Part shown: piece by piece, positions 1-8,368 of the stretch
How the letters are laid out: each line of letters opens with the position of its first letter
How positions within the stretch are numbered: position 1 is the stretch's first letter
Assembly: GCA_963169045.1 (NCBI GenBank)
Contig: CAUJDF010000102.1
Span: forward strand, 1-64,000
DNA from: Myxococcota bacterium
Lineage (GTDB): Bacteria; Myxococcota_A; Bradymonadia; UBA7976; UBA1532
DNA length: 64,000 nt
Direction: 5' to 3'
Notes under the pieces: model-generated
Told to the model about the DNA's origin: nothing
The model's input: the letters and a program-made list of their open reading frames with translations, nothing else
Database searches by the model: none
Position numbers and translations under genes: made by a program

Positions 1-243
1 CTCGGCGACGCGCTGCCCGCCGACACCGCCGAGTACGTGCACTACCGCCTGCGCCTCGCCGGCACCGACCGAGACCTGTTCGGCTCCGACGCGCTGGCGC
101 TGCTGCACGAAGCGAGCGGTGGCCGCCTGCGCGACATCGACCGCCTGGCGACCGTCGCCCTGCGTCGCGCCGCCGAGCGCGGCCTGCGCACCGTCGACCG
201 CGCGATCATGAGTGACGTCCTCGCACGGGACCAGCCGCGATGA
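1..243 (+). CDS. C-terminal part of an ExeA/TniB-like AAA+ ATPase (partial, cut by left edge)
   Basis: Only the last 80 codons are visible; the reading frame is already open at base 1 and ends with TGA at 241-243. The segment YVHYRLRLAGTDRDLF followed by LLHEASGGRLRDIDRLA resembles the lid region of ExeA/TniB/MuB-type ATPases, where the arginine in GRLRDID helps sense nucleotide. In mobile elements such ATPases assist a DDE transposase in choosing its target; other members work in secretion. The stop codon overlaps the next start (ATGA), so the two genes are translationally coupled. The transposase expected upstream lies outside the window, so the mobile-element role is inferred. The family match is from memory of conserved motifs, not from a search. 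Confidence 0.7.
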   Translation, partial: LGDALPADTAEYVHYRLRLAGTDRDLFGSDALALLHEASGGRLRDIDRLATVALRRAAERGLRTVDRAIMSDVLARDQPR

Positions 244-446
244 GGCGCGAGCACGAGGCGCTGCTCGCCGCGGTGCGCGCGTGGCGGCCCGAGGAGGCCT
301 GGCGCCTGCTCGACCTGCTCGAGGCGCTCCACGCGCTCGTCTGGGCCCTCCACGAGGACGACCTCGTCGAGCTGTCGATGCGCGTGCTCGACGAGGCGCA
401 CGAGCCTGCCGACGACGACACGGACGCCGAGCCCCTGCCGTTCTGA
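240..446 (+). CDS. Small acidic protein coupled to the ATPase gene
   Basis: This 68-residue product starts at the ATG inside the ATGA overlap with the upstream ATPase gene. It is Leu-, Ala- and Glu-rich, predicted largely helical (LLDLLEALHALVWALHEDD), and ends in an acidic tail (DDDTDAEPLPF). There is no signal peptide or membrane segment. The 4-base overlap and the strong G/C third-position bias support real translation. The context suggests an accessory protein of the same element as the ATPase. I do not recognise the family. Confidence 0.6.
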   Translation: MRREHEALLAAVRAWRPEEAWRLLDLLEALHALVWALHEDDLVELSMRVLDEAHEPADDDTDAEPLPF

Positions 447-490
447 CCCATTCCCCTCGCGCCGGCTGCGCGGCGGCCGCCGCAAGGGCC

Positions 491-690
491 GAGGCCCATC
501 CGATCCACGCCGCGCCCCGAGCCTCCACACGACGGGCATCACCGGCCGTCGGGACGTCGTCACCTCGGCGATGCCCACCGGCTCCACGCAGCCAGTCGCT
601 CACCGTCCTGATGCCCATCGTCGTGCCCGGCGATCCCCGTTGCGCCGGCGATGCCCATCGCCAAGGTGCGTGGCCGCTGGGGTGTTCTCC
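491..690. repeat. Five-unit array with 40-bp period and palindromic core (array A)
   Basis: Starting at 491, 531, 571, 611 and 651, exactly 40 bases apart, the sequence carries GAGGCCCATC, GACGGGCATC, ATGCCCACCG, ATGCCCATCG and ATGCCCATCG. The base before each of the last three units is G, C and G, so two contain GATGCCCATC, a 10-bp near-palindrome with a C/G-switchable centre. The 531 unit carries it in the opposite orientation. The 30 bases between cores are not conserved. No convincing coding region spans 447-715. Confidence 0.6.
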
Positions 691-715
691 ATCATCCAGC
701 CTGCGCGCTGCTCCA

Positions 716-1192
716 TCAGCTACGCTGCGCGGCAACACCGATCAGCGTCGGGATGGGGTCGGGTCCGGGCGTGCCGGCGGCGCGCGTCGAGACGATCTTG
801 ATCTGGTACGGGTCGAGCTCGAAGACGGCGCCGATGCGCCGCATGTAGAACGTCTCGTAGGTGCCGTCGACGCTCGTCTCGAGCTGGAGCTGCATCGTCG
901 GAATCGCCGAGCTCGGCGGGAACCAGTCGGCCACGCCCCAGGTCGGGTTGTTCGCGCCGGGGAGAAAGGCGGGGTCGGGCTCGGTCACGGAGGGACGAGA
1001 GGCGGTGATGCCACCGAGGGGGTTGCGGTCATAGGACTCGAACGGGAGGATGTCGATGAACTCGTCGATCGCGAGCTTCTTGGTGCCGCTGCCAGTCCCG
1101 AAGCCTGGTCCCTGCAGGCTGAAGTTGGGATTGACGTAGAACGCTTTCGACTGCTGAAGAAGTGAAAGACCGAGATCGCTCAGTGTCGCCAT
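716..1192 (-). CDS. Unknown protein of lower G+C, possibly phage-derived
   Basis: The product is 158 aa from ATG at 1192; a GTG one codon upstream is also possible. There is no signal peptide or membrane helix. The sequence contains FYVNPNFSLQGPG near the N-terminus and FELDPYQIKIVSTRAAGTPG near the C-terminus. Codon choice differs from its neighbours: AAA, ACA, CTT, TCA, GAT, TTT and TAT occur repeatedly, while adjacent genes avoid them. That suggests recent acquisition. It lies divergently from a glycosyltransferase gene and near a transposition-type ATPase, so a prophage or mobile-element origin is plausible but unproven. I do not recognise a domain. Confidence 0.65.
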   Translation of the reverse strand: MATLSDLGLSLLQQSKAFYVNPNFSLQGPGFGTGSGTKKLAIDEFIDILPFESYDRNPLGGITASRPSVTEPDPAFLPGANNPTWGVADWFPPSSAIPTMQLQLETSVDGTYETFYMRRIGAVFELDPYQIKIVSTRAAGTPGPDPIPTLIGVAAQRS

Positions 1193-1212
1193 CACGCCGT
1201 CCCGCTGCGCTG

Positions 1213-1254
1213 GATCCTCCCGCCCACGCGCCCCATGCCCGTCTCGGGAGGATC
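1213..1254. repeat. 10-bp inverted repeat in divergent promoter region
   Basis: GATCCTCCCG (1213-1222) is matched by its perfect reverse complement CGGGAGGATC (1245-1254) with a 22-base loop. It lies between the divergent genes starting at 1192 and 1345. A run of eight T residues follows at about 1275-1282, one of the few T tracts in the window. It could be an operator, or a weak terminator for transcription entering from the left. Confidence 0.45.
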
Positions 1255-1344
1255 GATCGCCATCGAACGCACACGTTTTTTTTCAGATCCAGGACTTTTC
1301 CGAAGAGTGTTTCGCTGCGGTGTCAGCACGACGGAGACGAGACG

Positions 1345-1998
1345 ATGCAACGGTCCGAAGCGCCCGTCCGCGTAGCGCTGCTGTGCCCGACGCGGGGCGT
1401 CGTCCTCGCGCGCGCGATGGCGGCGGTGCTGCGTGACGTGGACGACGCCCGCGCCGCGACCGGCGCGCGTGTCGAATGGCTCGTGGTGGACGGGCTGCCG
1501 ATGCCGGCGTGCCGCCACGAAGCGATTCGTCGCATGAGGCAGGAGGAGCGTGAGACGGGCGCGCCGTTCGACTACGTCCTCTGGTGGGACGACGACCAGG
1601 CACCGCCGGTCGGGACGCTGCGACGCTACCTTCAGGTGATGGCGGAGGCCGACACCAGAGCAGGGATGGTGACGGCGCAGACGTACGTGCGACGCGGTCC
1701 GACGGACGAGCGGCTCGCGGCGGTCACGCCGCTCAAGCCGAGCACGGCCGACGTGCAGTACGCGCGCGGCGCCGGCCTCTTCTATGCGCTCATGCGACGC
1801 GACGTGCTCGATCAGATCGACGTGGAGTCGACGATGCGGTCGTCCTTCGGCGAGGACTGGGAGTACACGACCGCGATGGTATCGCGCGGGCGACGCATCC
1901 TCTTCCTCCCCCGCATCGAGGTCGCGCACCTGCGGGTGAGGACGTGGCACGACCGCGGCGCCGGATGGCTCGGCTGCCACGTCGTCGAGGCGCAGTAG
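1345..1998 (+). CDS. GT-A fold glycosyltransferase (family 2-like)
   Basis: The product is 217 aa. The N-terminus VRVALLCPTRG fits the first strand of a GT-A nucleotide-sugar binding fold. FDYVLWWDDDQAPP (residues about 73-86) carries the DxD-type metal/nucleotide-sugar motif, and GEDWEYTTAMVSRGRRI is the usual acidic segment before the acceptor side. There is no membrane helix, so it is probably cytosolic. ATG at 1345 is preceded by a purine-rich GGAGACGAGACG. It is shorter than most family 2 enzymes, which often exceed 250 aa. Its neighbour is a low-GC phage-like gene, so it may modify a phage or surface polysaccharide; the substrate cannot be told. Confidence 0.75.
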   Translation: MQRSEAPVRVALLCPTRGVVLARAMAAVLRDVDDARAATGARVEWLVVDGLPMPACRHEAIRRMRQEERETGAPFDYVLWWDDDQAPPVGTLRRYLQVMAEADTRAGMVTAQTYVRRGPTDERLAAVTPLKPSTADVQYARGAGLFYALMRRDVLDQIDVESTMRSSFGEDWEYTTAMVSRGRRILFLPRIEVAHLRVRTWHDRGAGWLGCHVVEAQ

Positions 1999-2024
1999 CC
2001 CGGCGGCGGAATCGGCCGCGCGGC

Positions 2025-2160
2025 CGAGCCTCGATCGCTGCGTTCGCCGCCGCAGACTCGCCGGTTCGAGCCTCGAATCCCCCGTTCGCCGGCGCGAGTC
2101 GACGGATCGAGGCTCAACCCCGCCGCCTGCCGCCGCAGCGTCGCCCTTCGAGCCTCGATC
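2025..2160. repeat. Four-unit palindromic array with 41-42-bp period (array B)
   Basis: CGAGCCTCG begins at 2025, 2067 and 2149, and the version with switched centre, CGAGGCTC, at 2108; spacings are 42, 41 and 41 bases. At 2065-2077 the core extends to the perfect palindrome TTCGAGCCTCGAA. GTTCGCCG also recurs at 2042 and 2084. The array fills most of the gap between the glycosyltransferase stop (1998) and the next gene (2216). Confidence 0.65.
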
Positions 2161-2215
2161 GCCCCATGCCCGGCCGCGATTCGGCGGGCGCGGCACGCGA
2201 CCGCAAGGGCGGGCT

Positions 2216-2479
2216 TCAGCCGACGGGCGGGGCGACCGGCTCTTCGTCGATCTCGGTCTGCCCGGGCCGCGACACCAACGGCCGGACGCGCGCCGCCAGC
2301 TCGTGCTCGCCGGCGAGCTGGAACAGCGCCGTCAACGCGGACGCGGCGGCCGAGGAGCGCTCGTCGCAGGCGGCGATGGCGCGCAGCCTCGCGGTGAGCG
2401 TGTCGTCGGCGTCGCGCGCGGCATCTCCCGACCAGCGCGGCGGGCTCCGGGGTTGGGGGCCGCGAAGCCGCGGACTCAC
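2216..2479 (-). CDS. Small unknown protein, possibly 3' remnant
   Basis: This frame could give up to 87 aa. The last 60 codons (TLTARLRAIAACDERSSAAA onward) have almost pure G/C third positions and a helix-friendly composition, ending in an acidic segment with IDEEPVAPPVG. The first 20 codons from the only available start, GTG at 2479, have ordinary codon use and no clear ribosome binding site. The gene may therefore start from a rare codon, or be the surviving tail of a longer gene. No domain is recognised. Confidence 0.45.
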   Translation of the reverse strand: MSPRLRGPQPRSPPRWSGDAARDADDTLTARLRAIAACDERSSAAASALTALFQLAGEHELAARVRPLVSRPGQTEIDEEPVAPPVG

Positions 2480-2533
2480 GGCGGCGAGCGAAGCCCCGCG
2501 ACGCCTACGGGCAACACACTTCCGCCGAGCCTC

Positions 2534-2896
2534 TCACCGCCGCCGCCACTCGTCGGGCGCCCGGCCGGCCTTCAGCGCGGCGCCGAGGCCTTCTCGCCAC
2601 CCGCCCTCGTCCGAAGCCAGGGACAGCGCGAAGCTCGACCGGCGCCGGAAGAGGGCGGGTCCCATCGTGCCCCGGACCTCGCCGTCCTGGACCGTCACGT
2701 CGGTGAGCTCGCGCTCCCCGTCGGGTGGAAAGTGACGGATGCGCCGCGTCCGCAGGTCGAACACCGTCAGGTCCGAGCCGACGATCACCAGGGAGCGGTC
2801 GTCGACGACGCCCGTCTCGAGGTTCGCGCCGTGCACCGCGCACGATCCATCGCTCGTTCCCCTTCTCGCGTCGCTGACCGTCAGTATCTCCCACAT
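2534..2896 (-). CDS. Unknown 120-aa cytosolic protein, coupled to upstream gene
   Basis: The start ATG at 2896 shares one base with the stop of the upstream gene (TGATG), indicating translational coupling. Residues 29-51 (ETGVVDDRSLVIVGSDLTVF) are rich in short beta-strands, followed by DLRTRRIRHFPPDGERELTD, suggestive of a small beta-propeller or barrel blade. There is no signal peptide. Because it is co-translated with a secreted protein it may belong to the same function, but nothing more specific can be said. Confidence 0.6.
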   Translation of the reverse strand: MWEILTVSDARRGTSDGSCAVHGANLETGVVDDRSLVIVGSDLTVFDLRTRRIRHFPPDGERELTDVTVQDGEVRGTMGPALFRRRSSFALSLASDEGGWREGLGAALKAGRAPDEWRRR

Positions 2897-4557
2897 CAGC
2901 GGGCGAAGACTGCGTCGCGAATGGGGAAGCGGACGATGGGACGATCGGCGACGGTGGTCACGCCGGTCGCGACGGCGGTGCCGTCGCTGTTCTCGACGCG
3001 CGCGGCGGGGCGGTCGGTGCTGACCGAGGCCCCGGCGTTGGCGGCGGCGCAGGCGCCGGCGGCGGCGGTGTCGGCGAGGACGACCTCGACGAACTGCGGC
3101 AACACGTGGATGCGGCGGACGCTGATCTCGCCGCCGCACCCGAGCGACAGCAGCGCGAGGTCGCGGCTCCGGGCGTTCATGGCTCCGTCGACCGTGTCTT
3201 CGATCGAGCGGATGAGATCGTAGGAGAACAGATCGGCGAGCGCGGCGGCGCGGTCGTCGCAGCCGCGGCCGCTGCACGAGATCGAGGTGGCCTGGCCGCG
3301 CACGAACGCGCCGTGCACCTCGGTGACGCCGGCGACGGTGGGCCGCAGCCACACGTCGAACTGCACCTCGCCGTCGGCGTTGCAGTTGAAGACGAGGGCG
3401 CAGCCGGCGTCGACGTCCATGTAGGCGCGCCGCGAGATGTGGACGGTGCGCTCGCCGGGGACGAGCTCGACGGTCGCGTCCGTCGTCCACGAGAGCGAGC
3501 CGCTGGCGTCGCGGCCTTCGAGGGCGGCGTCCATCAGTTCGTTCGTGTCCATCGCGTCCAGGGCGCCCTGCACGAGCCCGCTCAGGTCGTCGGGCGCGAG
3601 GCGCAGCGAGGCCGTGCCGTGGTTGGCGACGAGCACGCTCGAGGTGCGGTCGTTCATCCAGGTGCCGATGTTCGAGACGCGCACGCTGGCGCCGTCCGCG
3701 CCGCTGATGCGCACGCTGCGGCCGCTCATGGGGCTGCCGTCGAACAGGTACACGGACGAGCGCGCCGGCAGGCCGCTCAGCACGACGCTGCTGGCGATGT
3801 TGTTCACGGAACCGAGCTGCGCCGCCAGCGCGACCGGCGACTGGCTCGACACCGCGCGGACCGAGCTGATGCCACCGAAGCCCGCGTGCTGGTACAGCGT
3901 GACGCGGCCGGTGATCTGTCCCTCGTTGGTCTGGCCGGTGTAATCCATCCAGGCACCCATGCCGGGGATCTGCGCGCCGAAGCCGTTCTCGAAGATGCTG
4001 AACGTGCCACCGCCGCCGGCCATCGGATCCGGATCGTCCAGCGGGTAGCCGAAGCGCGCTTCGCGGCCGTTGGCGGTCCAGAGGCCGGAGATGGCCCCGA
4101 CGACCGCGTGCGTGCCGAAGACCGGGTGGGACTCGATGGTGCCCTGCAGGAAGCGCTGGGTGAACGCGCCGGGCGCGGACGACGGCGTCGGGTCCGTCAG
4201 CGCGCGTCCCAGGCCGCCGGTGTGATGGCCCTGGGCGGCGTAGACCGGCAGGAAGGCGCCGTAGACCGCGGCGGGATTCGAGCCGCCGGCGGGCGCGGTG
4301 CTGTAGATGCGCCCGCCCTCGTATACCTGGAAACACCAGTCGCCGCCGACCATCGTCACCGTGCCGATCCGGGCGCCGATGTCGATGCCGGCGGCGAGCA
4401 GCTCGAGGTTCTTCCGATCGACGCTGTCCTGACAGACCTGGGTGGGGTTGATCGGCTCGATCTCGTACTCGCCGTCGCCGGGGATGTCGACCCGGTTGTC
4501 GAGGGCGGCGGCGGGACCGGCGGCGAGCAGGATGGCACAGGCGGTCAAAGTCTTCAT
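2896..4557 (-). CDS. Secreted protein with LGFP-like and beta/gamma-crystallin-like domains
   Basis: The product is 553 aa with a signal peptide (MKTLTACAILLAAGPAAA, cleaved before LDNR). ATG at 4557 has a strong AGGAGGAAG ribosome site. Residues about 130-195 (ISGLWTANGREARFGYPLDD, then FENGFGAQIPG) resemble LGFP repeats, often found in cell-wall-associated esterases. Residues about 205-300 (GRVTLYQHAGFGG, NNIASSVVLSGL) resemble a beta/gamma-crystallin or I36-inhibitor fold. The C-terminal half contains paired cysteines (CALVFNC, SISCSGRGC) and a beta-rich domain. It probably acts in the periplasm or outside the cell; no catalytic motif is evident. A four-copy 21-bp repeat lies about 110-190 bases upstream of its start. 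Confidence 0.7.
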   Translation of the reverse strand: MKTLTACAILLAAGPAAALDNRVDIPGDGEYEIEPINPTQVCQDSVDRKNLELLAAGIDIGARIGTVTMVGGDWCFQVYEGGRIYSTAPAGGSNPAAVYGAFLPVYAAQGHHTGGLGRALTDPTPSSAPGAFTQRFLQGTIESHPVFGTHAVVGAISGLWTANGREARFGYPLDDPDPMAGGGGTFSIFENGFGAQIPGMGAWMDYTGQTNEGQITGRVTLYQHAGFGGISSVRAVSSQSPVALAAQLGSVNNIASSVVLSGLPARSSVYLFDGSPMSGRSVRISGADGASVRVSNIGTWMNDRTSSVLVANHGTASLRLAPDDLSGLVQGALDAMDTNELMDAALEGRDASGSLSWTTDATVELVPGERTVHISRRAYMDVDAGCALVFNCNADGEVQFDVWLRPTVAGVTEVHGAFVRGQATSISCSGRGCDDRAAALADLFSYDLIRSIEDTVDGAMNARSRDLALLSLGCGGEISVRRIHVLPQFVEVVLADTAAAGACAAANAGASVSTDRPAARVENSDGTAVATGVTTVADRPIVRFPIRDAVFAR

Positions 4558-4860
4558 GGCTTCCTCCTGGCCGTGATTTACCGGAGGGCGATGACGTTCC
4601 TTTTTTCGCGGCTCGAACGCCCGCCGCGATGACGCTCGGCCTCGCGCCGTCCACGCCCCAGCCGCACGCGAGCTTTCGTTCGCCGATCGCGAGCTTTCGT
4701 TCCGGGATGACGAGCTCCCGTTCCGGGATCGCGAGCCCGCGTGCGCGGCCGGTGTGCCCGCGCCTCGGCGGCGCACGAATGCGTGAAGGAGAGGCGCCCG
4801 GATGGAGGCGTGAGGAAGGCGCCCGGTTCGGACCGACAGGTCGGCCCGCCCCCGGTCTCG
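4558..4860. repeat. 303-bp gene-free gap with a 21-bp tandem repeat
   Basis: Four AGC-initiated units start at 4671, 4692, 4713 and 4734, exactly 21 bases apart: AGCTTTCGTTC twice, then AGCTCCCGTTC, then AGCCCGCG. Each is preceded by GCG or ACG. The period is two helical turns, half of the 42-bp period of other arrays in the window. Read on the minus strand it would encode heptads, but those frames belong to spurious ORFs. The gap must hold the promoter of the gene starting at 4557. Nothing else was recognised in it. Confidence 0.55.
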
Positions 4861-7278
4861 TCAGCGGAAGGTGGCTTCCGCCTTCACGGTCTTCTTGGCG
4901 GGGACGCGGGCGCCGGCGGCGATGGTCGCGCCGTCGCCGATGACGGTGCCGGCGCCGATGGTCGCGCCGTCGCCGACGACGACGCGCCGGCCGATGCGCG
5001 CCGAGCTGCCGACGGAGACGCGGTCGCCGAGGTCGGAACCTTCGCCGACCACCGCGCGGGCGCCCAGCTCGCTGCGGTCGCCGAGCGCCGCGTGGTCGCC
5101 GAGGCGAGCGTCCCGTCCGAGGCTGGCGCGAACGCCGACGGTCGCCTCGGCGCCGACGGCGGCGGCGCGGCCGACCTCCGCGCGGGCGCCGACGACGGCC
5201 TCCGTGTCGATGCGCGCGTCGCGTCCCACCGACGCCCGCTCGCCGATGAACGCGCCGTCGCCGACGGACGCGCCGTCGCCGATGGTGGCGCCGGCCTCGA
5301 CGACGACGTCGGCGCCGAGGTGCGCGGTGTCCGAGACGTCGGCGGCGGGCGAGACGCAGGCGTCGCCGCGGCCGTCGCCGTCGGCGTCCTCCTGGCCGGG
5401 GTTGGGCACCGTCCGGCAGTTGTCGGCCTCGTCCTCGACGCCGTCGGCGTCGGCGTCGGCCACGCAGTCCGCCGCCCCGGGCGGAGACACGGCGCCCGCC
5501 GGGCACGGGGTCGGCTCGCCGCTGCCGGCCGGGCAGTACGACCCCGCCGGACAGAGCACGGGGCTCTCGCTGCCCACGGGGCACCAGGTGCCCGGCGGAC
5601 AGAGGATGCCTTCCGCGACCGCCTCGGGGCAGTACTGTCCGGCGAGGCACGCGACGGGCGCGACGCTCCCCGCCGGGCAGTAGAACCCCGCCGGACACCA
5701 GATGGGATCGGGCGAGCCGCGCGGACAGAACGCGCGCGCCGGGCAGGGCTCGATCTCCATCGTCCGATGGCAGAAGAAGCCCTCGGGGCAGGTCGTCGGG
5801 CTGGCGCTCCCCGTCGGACAGTAGTCGCCCTCGTGGCACGTCACCGGATGCGTCGTGCCCGCGGGACAGTAGGACCCCGCCGGACACGGCGTCGTCACCG
5901 GGTATCCTTCGTCACAGAAGGTGCCGGCCGGGCACTGGATCGGCGCGCTGCTCCCCGCCGGGCAGTACGACCCCGCCGGGCACATGCGCGGCGAGCCGGA
6001 GCCGGCCGGGCAGTACCTGCCTTCTGGGCACGGCACGATCAGGTCGGCGAGGATGCAGTAGGAGCCGGCGGGGCACTGGCCGCGCTCCGCGCTGCCCGCG
6101 GGGCAGTAGTCGCCCTCGTCGCAGACATGGAACGTCGACGAGCCCGCGGGACAGAAGGACCCCGAGGGACACATGCGCGGCTCCGGCGACCCCTCCGGGC
6201 AGTACCTGCCTGCGGGGCACGCGATCGGCGCGATGCTCGCGTCCGGGCAGTAGAACCCCGGCGGGCACTGGCGCTGAAAGTGGGCGCCTTCCGGGCAGTA
6301 CCAGCCCGGCGAGCAGGGCACCATCTCGCTGGCGAGCGGGCAGTAGAACCCGGCGGGGCACTGGCCGCGCTCCGCGCTGCCCGCGGGGCAGTAGTCGCCC
6401 TCGTCGCAGTCATGGAACGTCGACGAGCCCGCGGGGCAGAAGCTCCCGGCGGGACACACGCGCGGCTCCGGCGACCGATCCGGGCAGTAACTTCCCGCGG
6501 GGCACGCGATCGGCGCGCTGCTCTCGGCCGGGCAGTAGGACCCGGCCGGGCAGGTGCGCGGCGAGCCGGAGCCGGCCGGGCAATACCAGCCCGCCGAGCA
6601 GGGCACGATCAGGTCGGCGAGGATGCAGTAGGAGCCGGCGGGGCACTGGCCGCGCTCCGCGCTGCCCGCGGGGCAGTAGTCGCCCTCGTCGCAGACATGG
6701 AACGTCGACGAGCCTGCGGGACAGAAGGACCCCGAGGGACACATGCGCGGCTCCGGCGACCCCTCCGGGCAGTACCTGCCTGCGGGGCACGCGATCGGCG
6801 CGATGCTCGCGTCCGGGCAGTACGACCCCGGCGGGCACTGGCGCTGAAAGTGGGCGCCTTCCGGGCAGTACCAGCCCGGCGAGCAGGGCACCATCTCGCT
6901 GGCGAGCGGGCAGTAGAACCCGGCCGGGCAAGGCGCCCGCTCCACGCTGCCCGCGGGGCAGTAGTCGCCCTCGTCGCAGTCATGGAGCGTCGACGAGCCC
7001 GCGGGACAGAAGGACCCCGAGGGACACATGCGCGGCTCCGGCGACCCTTCCGGGCAGTACCTTCCTGCGGGGCACGCGATCGGCGCGATGCTCCCCTCCG
7101 GGCAGTACGTCCCCCCCCGGCACGGGAGGGGAAACTCGCCGCCGTCCGGGCAGTAGCTGCCGGCGGGGCACGGCGGGCAATCGGGCGGCGAGCCGTACGT
7201 GCCGGCCGGGCAGACCTCCTGGGCCCCCGCGGTCACCGACCACAGGCAAAAGACGCTCGCAAACCACATCCGAGTCAT
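4861..7278 (-). CDS. Secreted Cys-rich repeat protein fused to thrombospondin type 3 repeat and left-handed beta-helix
   Basis: The product is 805 aa with a signal peptide ([20 protein letters not shown]). Residues about 22-600 are tandem units of the form [20 protein letters not shown], about 17-19 aa each with regularly spaced cysteines. They resemble the GCC2/GCC3 (ephrin-receptor-like) repeats of eukaryotic surface proteins. Residues about 602-640 form one thrombospondin type 3 calcium repeat ([23 protein letters not shown]). Residues about 643-805 form roughly two dozen hexapeptides such as [12 protein letters not shown] and AFIGER, typical of left-handed beta-helices in acyltransferases, but no acyltransferase catalytic loop is visible. 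It is likely an extracellular, disulphide-stapled stalk with a helix cap. Start choice: ATG 7278 after a run of six G. Confidence 0.8.
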   Translation of the reverse strand: MTRMWFASVFCLWSVTAGAQEVCPAGTYGSPPDCPPCPAGSYCPDGGEFPLPCRGGTYCPEGSIAPIACPAGRYCPEGSPEPRMCPSGSFCPAGSSTLHDCDEGDYCPAGSVERAPCPAGFYCPLASEMVPCSPGWYCPEGAHFQRQCPPGSYCPDASIAPIACPAGRYCPEGSPEPRMCPSGSFCPAGSSTFHVCDEGDYCPAGSAERGQCPAGSYCILADLIVPCSAGWYCPAGSGSPRTCPAGSYCPAESSAPIACPAGSYCPDRSPEPRVCPAGSFCPAGSSTFHDCDEGDYCPAGSAERGQCPAGFYCPLASEMVPCSPGWYCPEGAHFQRQCPPGFYCPDASIAPIACPAGRYCPEGSPEPRMCPSGSFCPAGSSTFHVCDEGDYCPAGSAERGQCPAGSYCILADLIVPCPEGRYCPAGSGSPRMCPAGSYCPAGSSAPIQCPAGTFCDEGYPVTTPCPAGSYCPAGTTHPVTCHEGDYCPTGSASPTTCPEGFFCHRTMEIEPCPARAFCPRGSPDPIWCPAGFYCPAGSVAPVACLAGQYCPEAVAEGILCPPGTWCPVGSESPVLCPAGSYCPAGSGEPTPCPAGAVSPPGAADCVADADADGVEDEADNCRTVPNPGQEDADGDGRGDACVSPAADVSDTAHLGADVVVEAGATIGDGASVGDGAFIGERASVGRDARIDTEAVVGARAEVGRAAAVGAEATVGVRASLGRDARLGDHAALGDRSELGARAVVGEGSDLGDRVSVGSSARIGRRVVVGDGATIGAGTVIGDGATIAAGARVPAKKTVKAEATFR
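5980..7010 (-). repeat. Internal tandem duplication, 570-bp offset
   Basis: About 450 bp at 5980-6440 recur almost unchanged at about 6550-7010, an offset of 570 bases (190 codons, in frame). The copies differ by a handful of substitutions, for example GCAGTAGAACCCC against GCAGTACGACCCC and GCGGGGCACTGG against GCCGGGCAAGGC. This means recent in-frame expansion of the CPAG repeat region of the surrounding gene. Confidence 0.8.
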
Positions 7279-7449
7279 CGACGACCCCCCCTGACATGAC
7301 CTCTGAAGACGCCCCATCAGGGGGAAGACGCCCGCCGCTGTCAAGCCGCGTCGCCGCCGACCGCGGGGGACGCGGTCCGGAGAACCGCACCTCGAGGCCG
7401 CGACCCTCGTGGCGCCCCCGAGCATCGATCCGGGACGAGGGAGGACTCC

Positions 7450-8367
7450 ATGCCCCGCGCAATCTGGAAAGGCAGCATCAGCTTCGGACTGGTGCACATC
7501 CCCGTCGGCCTCTTCCCCGCCGAGAAGCGCGACGAGCTGTCGTTCCACATGCTCGACCGGCGCGACATGGCGCCCATCGGCTACCAGCGCATCAACAAGG
7601 AGACCGGCGAGAGCGTCGAGTGGGCGGACATCGTGAAGGGCTACGAGCACGAGCCGGGGCGCTGGGTCGTGCTCTCCGACGACGACTTCAAGGCCGCCAA
7701 CGTCGAGGCGACGCAGACGGTCGAGATCCTCGACTTCGTCGACGCCGACGCGATCGACCCGACGTACTTCGAGAAGCCGTACTTCCTCGGCCCGCTCAAC
7801 CGGAAGAGCGCGAAGCCGTATGCGCTGCTGCGCGACGTGCTCGCGAGCATGGGCAAGGTCGGCGTCGCGCGCGTGGTGCTTCGCAACCGGCAGTCGCTGG
7901 CGGCGGTGATGCCGCAGGGGCGCGCGATCGTCGTGATCCTGCTGCGGTACGCGCACGAGCTGCGCAAGCCCGACGACCTCGACCTGCCCGAGGACGACGC
8001 CGGCGTGGGCGCGCGCGAGATGGAGCTCGCCGCGCGGCTGGTCGAAGGCATGTCGAATCCGTGGGAGCCGGCGAAGTATCGCGACGAGTATCGCGAGGAT
8101 CTGTTGCGTCTCATCGAGCAGCGCGTGAGCGCGGGCGAGGATGCCACGCCCGCCGCCGTCGCCGAGCCGGCGCGCGAAGGCAAGGTGGTCGATCTGATGT
8201 CGCTGCTGAAGCGCAGCGTCGAGGCACAGGCGAAGCAGGCGCCGAAGCCCACGGCGCGCACGAAGAAGGCGGCGGCGACGCCGAAGAAGGGACAGGCGAA
8301 GGCGACCCCCGAGGCGGCGGAGGCGCAGCGCGAGACGCAGCGCAAGAGCCGCAAGAAGAGCGCGTGA
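7450..8367 (+). CDS. ku: Non-homologous end-joining protein Ku
   Basis: The product is 305 aa, the usual size of bacterial Ku. The N-terminus [20 protein letters not shown] is the family hallmark, and the core beta-barrel/ring continues through [13 protein letters not shown] sequence ([12 protein letters not shown]) and [16 protein letters not shown]. The C-terminal 50 residues are Lys/Ala-rich ([12 protein letters not shown]), the variable basic tail that in other Ku proteins contacts DNA. Ku homodimers encircle broken DNA ends and recruit LigD. The ligD gene begins one base after the stop codon, so the two form an operon. A GGAGGA ribosome site precedes ATG 7450. Confidence 0.97.
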   Translation: MPRAIWKGSISFGLVHIPVGLFPAEKRDELSFHMLDRRDMAPIGYQRINKETGESVEWADIVKGYEHEPGRWVVLSDDDFKAANVEATQTVEILDFVDADAIDPTYFEKPYFLGPLNRKSAKPYALLRDVLASMGKVGVARVVLRNRQSLAAVMPQGRAIVVILLRYAHELRKPDDLDLPEDDAGVGAREMELAARLVEGMSNPWEPAKYRDEYREDLLRLIEQRVSAGEDATPAAVAEPAREGKVVDLMSLLKRSVEAQAKQAPKPTARTKKAAATPKKGQAKATPEAAEAQRETQRKSRKKSA

Positions 8368-8368
8368 C

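Noticed and set aside
1274..1282. Intrinsic terminator ending in the T tract
   Set aside because: The nearest stem ends at 1254, too far from the T run for normal termination.
2060..2080. tRNA T-arm (GGTTCGAGCC)
   Set aside because: The TTCGAGCCTCGAA here is the array B palindrome; no acceptor stem, D-arm or anticodon arm can be formed around it.
4861..5350. Acyltransferase activity for the hexapeptide tail
   Set aside because: The rungs lack the catalytic His loop and acyl-CoA or sugar-nucleotide extensions, and the protein is exported.
2534..5887. A 1117-aa minus-strand open frame
   Set aside because: Its Arg-rich middle lies out of frame over two real genes; only the last 120 codons form a plausible coupled gene.
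4741..7299. A long plus-strand Arg/Ala-rich frame opposite the CPAG gene
   Set aside because: It repeats exactly as the CPAG gene repeats and has no start signal; it is an antisense shadow.
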